Translations under genes and position numbers: made by a program
Notes under the pieces: model-generated
What the model saw: the letters and a program-made list of their open reading frames with translations, nothing else
What the model was told of the DNA's origin: nothing
The model's database searches: none
Part shown: positions 55,836-64,000 of the stretch, in pieces
How positions within the stretch are numbered: the stretch's first letter is position 1
How the letters are laid out: each line of letters starts with the position of its first letter
Assembly (NCBI RefSeq): GCF_964204645.1
Contig: NC_134031.1
Span: 8,098,501-8,162,500 of the forward strand
DNA from: Tubulanus polymorphus
Taxonomy: Eukaryota; Nemertea; Palaeonemertea; Tubulaniformes; Tubulanidae
Direction of reading: 5' to 3'
Length of the DNA stretch: 64,000 nucleotides

Positions 55836-57894
55836 TGGGTACACTAGGATCGTAGAGCGACGGAGATCACAGGTTGGTGGTAGAGACAACCACTGCCAGC
55901 CAGTCCTGGGACCTGGTCCTGGGTGGGTGGTGAACAAACAAAAAAAGGTGGCGAGTCCTAAATCTAAATCAATCTTTGATTTGTACCACCTGCTTCTGAT
56001 ATGAGCCCTGTGGCGCGATGGTCTCATGTCAACTCAATGCCCATGTTTGATGGAGAGACGGTGAGACCTCCTAACTAACCTATTTATTACTTGGATAGAT
56101 AAGGCGATGCAGCGGTTCCATTTTCTTTGTGAGCGGAGTCTAGACAGACTGCGGAAGGCGGCGCAATCATTTAGTTAACATATAGGGTGGCTCCGGCTTA
56201 GTTAACATATAGGGTGGCTCCGGTAATATACGGAATTATAGAGCTGCAAACTGTCAATTTCAATTCAGTTTATTTACATAAAAATTAATTTACAAAATAA
56301 GAGAAACCATCTTATGCGGGCTGGACAAAGCCTAGACCTACCGGCCGCTGCGTTAGCATCCAAGAGAATAAGAACAAAGAAAAACATCAGAAACTGCAGG
56401 ATGAAATGAAAAACTACAGATCGGATTGTGAAAAAATCGTGATAATCTGTTCGGCGCGTGGAATAAGCCTGAGGGTGGCATGATGGGCGATCTATCTAAC
56501 TCACGTTACCTGGTCCCATACTACGCACTGAACGTCGTAGCTGACAAAATACATGTACAGTACGTTACGATACTAGCGCAGTCTTTAAACCGGACAAACG
56601 AAAAAGGTGGGATGGCCGGCGGGGTCTAAAATTTAGTCAAATTTTCAAATGCCCTTCGAAAATGGTCTTCTTTTGCAAAAAATGTTTATAGCTCGATCAT
56701 TCAATTAAATGTAGGCACTTACCTCATCATACGTATTTTGTAATTGTTTAGAAAATCACATCTTTTGGCCACAAAACTGTTAGTCATGAATCGTTAGAAG
56801 GCTGACACAACTTATGTTTATCGGTGTTTACTTCTTAACTCAGCTGCAACATTTGGACAAAGGTGCAGTTTTACTTGAAAAAATCGTCATTTTAGGCTAA
56901 TTAGGTAATGTTATGTCATTAGCTGTAGTAACCGTTTCATGGTTTGAGAACGTTTTACTGAAGATAGATTTAGGGATTATGAAAGGATTTTATTGATACC
57001 GGTATTGCAATCGTAGCAATATCTTCATTGTTTTTGTGCTCAAACTGGTCATAAAATCTGATGAAGTTTAATCAAAAACAAATTTTCTGCAAAACATAAA
57101 ACCCTCACTAAATGTCAAATTAGTGTCCATCTCACACGGGTAGTTGGGCCAATACAGGATGACTCGAGCGGAAATAATCGTACCGTAGGCTTACCAGACA
57201 GGACGCGACTCGAAAACAAATCAGGTTTTTTGGGGCCCAAAAAATTTTTCCATAGCTCTTCGCAAAAAAACCTGCTAAGTTTCGGATACCTTAAGTTCTT
57301 AGATGGTCCACGGGACATCGTTATAACATTTTTGACCGTACTAATCAGTTAGCCCCGTTAACGTGCAGTACCATTTTGAAAACTTGGTATTCAATGATCG
57401 GAAACTGGAAACCCACTGACCTCTCATTCACAAACGTAACGCGATAATGAAGAAACTCTACAGCCTTACTGACCAGACTTTTCAGATTTTAACTTATAAC
57501 AACATGTGATTGAACACTCCATGGGCGGTGCATGTGGCAATCGATTTACCAATTATCAGATTTAGCGTAACGCTAAGATACTACTATATTCATTTTGCTA
57601 TAGCGATACTGGAGAACTAAATTGTTGCATTCAGATAATGTGTTTGGAAGGAAACAACGAAGACAAACATCGCAAAAACGACAAGAAAAACTTTTGCTAT
57701 GAGAACAATGGTGCTTTTGGGTTAACAGCACTTTTCGACGCGATACTCGCTGGCGGCGCAGAGAATCGTGTCGCTGGCATTCGCAAGGCGCCCGCCTTCT
57801 TGATGCGATGCCCTCGCACACGGCCCCTTTCTCTAACTCTCTTGTCAAAAAGGTGCCTGTTTCTTTTATTGTAATAAAAATGAATATCGTATCA
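55836..57894. other. Non-coding stretch upstream-distal of the GPCR stop
   Basis: A 27-bp exact duplication (TTAGTTAACATATAGGGTGG then CTCCGGC) sits at about 56171-56224. The rest has no credible exon. The stretch near 57894 should include the 3' UTR of the minus-strand GPCR gene. Confidence 0.4.
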
Positions 57895-59019
57895 TTAGAC
57901 GTGATTTCTTTTTATCGAAAACATCGCTTTCAATTGAACTCGAAAGCGACGCCTCGAAGCGCAATAAACGACGAAATTACTAGATGCTACTAGCATTCTG
58001 ACTATATTCTGAAATTGGTTCAATATAATCGCGTATGAGGAAATTTTACCGATCATCCCGTTCAGAGTTAAGATAAGATTATTTATTGCTGCTCTGAGGA
58101 AAAAGGCTTTTTTCAATAAATAAAAGCATGAAATGAGGACTAACGTCAACGTTAAACTACGGTCGCTGCTGCTGTTGTTGAAAGTTTGATTATAGTTAGA
58201 CATTGTTTGTCTCACTGCAGCTGCGCGTCTCAACGTGAAAATCAATCGGATAGTTATTAGAATCACTACAACTGTCGGAATAATAGTAACTATAGGAGCA
58301 CGGACAAAAACGTTGTAGTATTTCAAATACGTGTTTTTTCCGAATGGAGTAAACTTCCGAGTCCATCTAACGTTGCCAGTGCACGGATTAATGGAACGAC
58401 GTGTATAATACTTGAACATATCCCGAGACTGATCACAGACTGAAAATGCCGAAACTAAGGCGACGTAGATGTAACTTCTTTTCATGCTTATAACTCTTAC
58501 AGCTTTCAGAGGCCAACAAACAACGATATATCTATCTATAGCTATTAATAATATGATTAGATCACTTACACTTGAAAATAAGATGCGGATGTTTTGAGTG
58601 TACGTATACATGCGTTTCATAACGTGGTTTATTTTAGCGGTCATGTCCAGTAAAAGTGTGTGATTGTAGAGCCAGTACTGAATGTCAAATACAATATAAG
58701 ACAGACAAATGGACATGTCAGCAACAGCCAAACATCTCAAATAAAATATACTGGTGTTGTTTGAACGGTCTTTGTTGAGAATGATAAAAGACAGACAATT
58801 TGAGCCAAAACCGAAGATGACAATGCTAAAGACGACGTAGGTTGTGACCTGTATTATGAGATTCACGTGGAACGGTTTGTAATCGGCATGGTGGATGTAT
58901 TGACAACGTGGGTGCGGTTTAAAGCCAGCCTTCTCGGTCGCGGTGGTTGTCAGTTCCGATCCACTGACGTTATTAACAAATACATGTTCTGACGATTCCA
59001 TTTCAGTCATACACACCAC
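57895..59019 (-). CDS. Divergent rhodopsin-like (class A) GPCR, FMRFamide-receptor-like, 374 aa
   Basis: A seven-helix membrane receptor, most like the orphan peptide receptors related to FMRFamide receptors in invertebrates. The N-terminus is about 50 residues with N-glycosylation sites (N17 in NVS). TM1 has GSN (N74), TM2 LAVAD (D101), TM3 ends in DRY (162-164, AIDRYIVV), TM5 has the IIPT proline, and TM7 ends NFVVY instead of NPxxY. Oddities are no Cys near position 138, where the usual TM3 disulfide Cys would be, although an extracellular-loop-2 Cys (INPCTGN) exists, and no CWxP in TM6. The gene is a single exon. The ATG at 59019 has two nearby in-frame Mets (residues 4 and 7), so the exact start is uncertain. 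Confidence 0.8.
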   Translation of the reverse strand: MVCMTEMESSEHVFVNNVSGSELTTTATEKAGFKPHPRCQYIHHADYKPFHVNLIIQVTTYVVFSIVIFGFGSNCLSFIILNKDRSNNTSIFYLRCLAVADMSICLSYIVFDIQYWLYNHTLLLDMTAKINHVMKRMYTYTQNIRILFSSVSDLIILLIAIDRYIVVCWPLKAVRVISMKRSYIYVALVSAFSVCDQSRDMFKYYTRRSINPCTGNVRWTRKFTPFGKNTYLKYYNVFVRAPIVTIIPTVVVILITIRLIFTLRRAAAVRQTMSNYNQTFNNSSSDRSLTLTLVLISCFYLLKKAFFLRAAINNLILTLNGMIGKISSYAIILNQFQNIVRMLVASSNFVVYCASRRRFRVQLKAMFSIKRNHV

Positions 59020-62000
59020 ACGATAGCATACATGCGCTGATTAATCGAAAAGCAAATCAGTTTAAACTACCAAACTGTATATTTTCCTACAGTTAGCCTA
59101 ATAAATAGCTCTTCCTGCTGCAGTGACACTATGGGACTACGTAGATACCATAGTTCTTCAGTTTGACGCTATACGAAAACGCTTGTATAGATAGGCGTAT
59201 GTTTTTTCTAGAAAGCATCGATTACCAATTAGGCGGTGAAGATGGGGACCATTAATGAGGGAAATAGATATGCGGATCGATATATAAATGAACACATCGC
59301 GTAGAGCAGAATGATATAGCTTTCCTGTATTTTACTTGGGACTTTGGTAGCTTGCTCCATATTAAAAAGTTATGGAATTGCTAAGACGTTTTGAAAAGGT
59401 CGATTTCCGACAAAAAGGATGAGACATTTCGAGATTCAATATATCAAAATATAAATATATGATTTATGTATTTATATGGTATATTTCAGTTAAAGTTTGA
59501 GATGAATTTTTTAATGAAACTGATTCTTCTGAGGCATTTACGTAGTTGGCGAAGAATGGAATGATGTGTAAGGAGAGCGATTTCTTCCACCTTTTTTCTA
59601 ACCACCAACTTATCTACCTTGGCATTATCTTACTTTTGACTGTTTTTTTTCCATAAAATCCAAATGTCTCTGGGAAAAGACCATTATGCTGAGCAACGGT
59701 CGTATTCATAATTTCCAAACTTGCAACCAACGTGATTTAATAGACTGCACATTCGATCTTCCCACACGTCTTTCCGAAACTTAATGCTACGTCGAAACTT
59801 GGTGCTACTCGTTCCATTGATCTGATCTAGTGAAAATTGCAACTGGATACAGAGGGGCGGGTAGAGAAATAGTGCGTACCATCGACGTTTTCATCATTTC
59901 TCCGTGACCACTTGACCAAGTCTAAAATTTCGAATTATAGGCGTCTCCTAGTAGATCACGTTCCTTTTATGTCTTTGGCAGCCTGCATGCGTAAGTCAAA
60001 GTCGTTGCAATCTGATGCATCCAAGATTCCGTCTTACCATGTCATAAACTCCGAATAAAAGCTGAATAACATTCGCTCGGGTTTCTTATCTCCGATGTAA
60101 ATTTCTATTTGCGAAATTGGTCTTAACATCAAAGTGGTTTGGTCCCTGGCCATATCTAACCTTAAAGCTTGAATTCTTAAAGCTTAAAGCTTTCGCCGTC
60201 AGTAATGAATCCTTCAGCATTTTGAAGCGCTTTACAATTTGCAACGTGACTAAAACTTTCCACGACTAAAACGAAGACCTATGCACCCACAATTATTATA
60301 GGGTGCCTTCTCCAACCATCTCTGTCGACGAGTGTAGGCCTTACCAGAAATAAACATACATGCACGATACGTGGAATAGTCAGTTTTTTTCTGGGGTGCA
60401 CATGTCTTCGTCAGTAATGCCTTTTGAGAGATCAGTTTTGTTGAGGCGCATGTCTTCGGTTTTTGTTTTAGTCATGATTCGTTTTAGTCTTGCCTGTGTG
60501 GGTGTTACTAAAAGCACTACTAAAACGGTCTTCGTTTTAGTCATTCATAGTTATAGTGCAGTTTCCTTGGCCAATAAATAGTTGAAATATTTCAACAAAT
60601 TCCACCAAAAAATGTTCTTTCGAAGGATAGTCCAAGGCTGGATGATATCTGAAATACTAAGCTTGTTACTTATGCCTATACTAGGTTTGTTTCCGCTGGA
60701 TAGCTCATAAGAAATAAAACACAGACAAATTCACTTTTAATCATCTTGTATATTTATTTATTCACTGTATTAAAATAACAAATGATATTGATGAAGCACT
60801 GAATAATGGCCGTTAGTCAACCATAATGGTATGATTATAAATAATAAGAATGTATTATCAGATATATTAAAGAACTTTGGTTGTTTCCTCTCATCAGTTC
60901 ATATTGGTAATTATCACCATGTCTGACACATATCCTAAGCATAGCGTTCGAATTGACGTTTCGATGGAAGCGTTAGTTGAAGCTTTGCGCGTACGCGGTT
61001 AATTGTTCGATATCGACCCTACGCATCCATCGGGTAAATTGAATAGTGAAACCGATTTTTAAATTTCAAGCAATTTTGGATAGATGGCATAAGTAGTCCT
61101 TCCAGGTTTTTAGGTCATTTCATCATGTATGAATTAGTTCATACAGGTCAATGGATCAACGGACTATCAAAATCGTACCATTGATAGAAATTTGGACTTT
61201 GTGTACGATTGCAAAATCGGGTTTTTGGAAATGATAAACATCAATTCAATTGTAAAGGATGCTAGGGTTATTGTAGTTTGCCTAAGCAAACATGATATTT
61301 TTTGGTTTTATAACGTGCACTACAAAAAGCTTTTGAGGAAGTAAAATAAAAACCTCACCATAAGTAAACCTCTACTAAAAATGTTAAAATTTCGAAAAGT
61401 TTATGTACACGTAATGAAGCATTAGAAGCAACTGATTATGATGTACATGTGTCTTGACAAGTTTAATCATGTGCTCTAAAACGAAGAGTTCACGGTAACC
61501 TGATCAGGTACGGTAACGCTACACTGTGATATAATCAGTACTACTACAATGCACTAAAACTATAAATGAAATAAAAAGCACCTATGATTATCTTACTGTG
61601 AATGAAATAAAAAGCACCCATCAACAATTTGTGTCCAATAATTGAAACAAAAGCACCTCCTAAAGGATAAGAATATAGACAAATTATATACAGTGTATGT
61701 ACTAATTCAAACACACTACGTCCTAATAGTCAATTTATCCACACTAGCAGTGCACCTCTAAATACTTGGAGTATAAAGATAACGTGTACATTTTGAGAAA
61801 TTCTAGTCACGACAATCACAATCACACAAAAACTGTGCAACAAATACATGGAATATACAATTCAGAACAACCTAGCGGAAGTTGTTTCACTACAGTCTGC
61901 TGAAGAAAACAAAATACATGTAGTTGGCAGGAATAAAATACATCATGTCCTATATTCTGTGTTTATTTCCATTGGATAAGTCATTTTCAATATCTTTCAC

Positions 62001-62053
62001 GGCAAAATGTGCACCTAAAGGCCCTATATGTATATAATCAATCAAAACCTATA
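59020..62053. other. 5' flank of the GPCR and non-coding sequence
   Basis: Between 60240 and 60560 the motif CTTCGTTTTAGTC and its reverse complement GACTAAAACGAAGA recur several times near GGGTGCAYATGTCTTCG, a small degenerate foldback. The remainder shows no credible exon or repeat. Confidence 0.4.
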
Positions 62054-63052
62054 TGGTGGAACCTTGTTACATGTATAATGAAACCGCTTGTGAGAAAATA
62101 AGGAAGTTATGAACAAATTCTTATTTCCTGGAAAATCTTATGCTTTTAGTACATTTTATATCGCTTGTAACAACTCAGTTGTAACGTAATAACGAACAAA
62201 TGTATACGTCCATATTACTCATTTGTATGGTAGAAATGAACTGTCTGTCAAATACACAAGGAAATTTTAAAAAGCATCCCTATTCTGTAAAAATTTCATT
62301 TAATTCACAAAAATTAATTTGTAATTTCACTTAATTCGACCTTTATCATTATTCAGTCATATTATTTATATGCAAAACCTAGTCAACCAAATCCATTAAC
62401 TTAATTGTACTAGTAAAAAATATCGATGCAAATCTGCAATGTTTCCTTAGAGTCTGAGAGTTAGCTTAGGGCTCCTAAATGGGGGAGTTTATTTTGGCGA
62501 AACTTATGACTGTATTTGACTCTTGAATATTCTTAACTTTTAGCTCTGTGGCAAATAGGTTTCAGCTGAATAAAGACAGAATTTTTTATTTATGGCTGGA
62601 ACTTTCTAGAATTTCTGATAACCGTAATAAAACACGTTAATACATGTAATTTGATTCCAGGAATGATCTATAGCATTCATTTTAGGTGGGAATTCATCAT
62701 ACAATAGCCCAGCAAACAGTTTCGGCCAATACATATTTTCAATTCAATGAAATATAGTTTTCGCATATTTTGTACTTTACTTAATTTGTACAAAACTTTT
62801 TGGTCCAAGTTATACAAAATAAACAAAAATTGACTGTAGTAATAAAAGGATATCAATTGATTCATCGACAAAAAATGATTATCAATGACATCGTTATGAC
62901 ACTGATAAGAGCATAAAATGAGCAGAAATAATGAACCTATGAAATTAAAAATGCTGTACTTTGAATATGTTAAAAGTTTATAAGGAAAAATTAATTTGAT
63001 ATAATGGAAAAAATATTTTGTCCCGTGAGTTCGTTATAACAAGGTTCCACTG
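62054..63052. mobile_element. About 1-kb pogo-like element, TA target
   Basis: The inverted right end reads CAGTGGAACCTTGTTATAAC and the left TGGTGGAACCTTGTTACA, each flanked by TA. Similar CAGTGGAACC ends are typical of pogo/Tigger-type MITEs. The interior is AT-rich with no domain. Confidence 0.55.
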
Positions 63053-63107
63053 TACAACTTAAACAGAAGGTTTGCGAATCTCTATTAAATTATGCATAAA
63101 AGGCAAA

Positions 63108-63480
63108 CTAGGATCCAGGGACACCATGCCCACTAGGAAAGTACTCTGAAATGATCAACAATCTGGCAATTTCAATATTCAACCCCCTGATGAACAAGTA
63201 CAGGAACCAATGATGACCTTGAAACTCTCCACAATCATAGAATGTGTCATAAGCTACAATTTTGCAAATGAATGTGGTAACAAAAATATGCATAGATCGC
63301 AATACAAATAGAACTAGGTTTTTCACCCTTCAACCCCCCCCTCACCCCTGGTGAATAGCAGAAGCCAATGACCTTGATCATCACCACAATCATAGAAAGT
63401 GTCATGATCTTAATGGTCTATACAACTTCGCAAATGACTGTGATCACAAAATGTGTGTAGGTACGAATGCCAATTGAAAT
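63108..63480 (+). repeat. Dispersed repeat A, copies 3 and 4 in tandem
   Basis: Copy 3 (63108-63275) starts CTAGGATCCAGGGACACCAT and includes ACAATCATAGAATGTGTCAT. Copy 4 (about 63335-63470) lacks the start but repeats CCCCTGGTGAATAG, CCAATGACCTTGATCATCAC, ACAATCATAGAAAGTGTCAT and GCAAATGACTGTG. Confidence 0.7.
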
Positions 63481-64000
63481 ATTCAATATATTTCAATGCT
63501 TAACTCCCCTTGTGATAAGAAAAATATACTAGGAAAACCAAATTCCATGTAATGAGATGTGTCTTGTGACACTGTAAACAATTATCGAATATCAAGATCA
63601 TATGTTAAAGGCGCAATACTGTTCTGATGATGTGCTGAGTGACAATTGGGTTCGAGTTCTGCTGGCAGCTTAAAGTGCGCGGGCAAGACTTCAAAGGCTG
63701 TCCAGTCGTGAGGTTAAATGAATAATCCAATAGGGTAAGTCTTGGGAAACCAAGATCCAAGCGACGTAAAGCCAAAACAAAAACATATGAAACCTGTTGA
63801 TATTTTCCTATCTACTTATGAGGTTTGTAGAGACCCCCTCTGTATGCAAAATTTGTTCATATACATTAAGCATTACAGTATGCAATTGCACTGATCCCCT
63901 AAGATGGCCACAAATTCACAAAAATTGGCCGACCGCAAAATTTGCTTGATAAAGACCCTTCCCCAAGTATACTCATCACAAATTTCAATGAAAATGTTAA
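63481..64000. other. Right edge, nothing recognised
   Basis: No exon, TIR pair or tandem repeat is visible before the window ends. Confidence 0.4.

Noticed and set aside
57573-57874. Overlapping ORFs on both strands just 3' of the GPCR
   Set aside because: They antisense one another with no recognised domain, and the region is the expected 3' UTR side of the GPCR.
60918-61002. Short ORF MSDTYPKHSVRIDVS... on plus
   Set aside because: Only 27 codons, with no domain, splice context or support.

Overview
This is a eukaryotic, repeat-rich, intron-bearing window. Nothing in it is bacterial. The genes (BRI3-like, TRIM-like, two C2H2 zinc-finger genes, a divergent class A GPCR) and the mobile elements (Penelope-like, CR1/L2-group LINE, Polinton-like, piggyBac, Harbinger and pogo-like elements) fit a marine invertebrate. 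A lophotrochozoan is my guess, but the sequence alone does not settle the phylum.

Layout. 1-13.3 kb: a tRNA-like remnant, two small unrecognised ORFs, then a decayed multi-exon minus-strand gene (3481 to about 12657) of an uncharacterised invertebrate family with a FEN/PIN-like nuclease region and a Cys-rich CXC tail. A Polinton-like element (3843-10228) sits inside it, with AG-starting TIRs of about 0.6 kb and a 6-bp target duplication CATTCC. Its only visible gene starts inside the TIR and ends in a C-x-C-G-G zinc-finger-like motif of a type I associate with large DNA viruses. That gene is split by a nearly intact LINE, and a 24-bp satellite fills much of the rest. A BRI3-like coding exon lies at 13.0-13.3 kb, beside a tandem array of CTCF-like motifs.

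13.7-25.9 kb: minisatellites, a Penelope endonuclease remnant with a hammerhead-ribozyme-like motif, a single-exon TRIM-like coding region, a 28-bp minisatellite that appears to have grown from the edge of a dispersed repeat, a gag-protease LTR-retroelement relic, and a decayed Penelope reverse transcriptase.

28.5-46.9 kb: two tandem, same-strand C2H2 zinc-finger genes. Four coding exons are supported for the first, with introns falling in finger linkers or inside a finger. The second is a single 840-residue ORF. The first gene's introns hold pogo-like, Harbinger-like and piggyBac-like MITEs and a second hammerhead-like motif.

47-64 kb: dispersed repeats, then a nested structure at 52.25-55.83 kb (a foldback element whose two arms were each entered by another TIR element, one carrying a 30-bp satellite), a divergent GPCR at 57.9-59.0 kb, and a pogo-like element at 62.05-63.05 kb.

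The genes do not form a shared pathway. The two zinc-finger genes are paralogues. The rest of the window records layered transposition, with at least four clear nested insertions.
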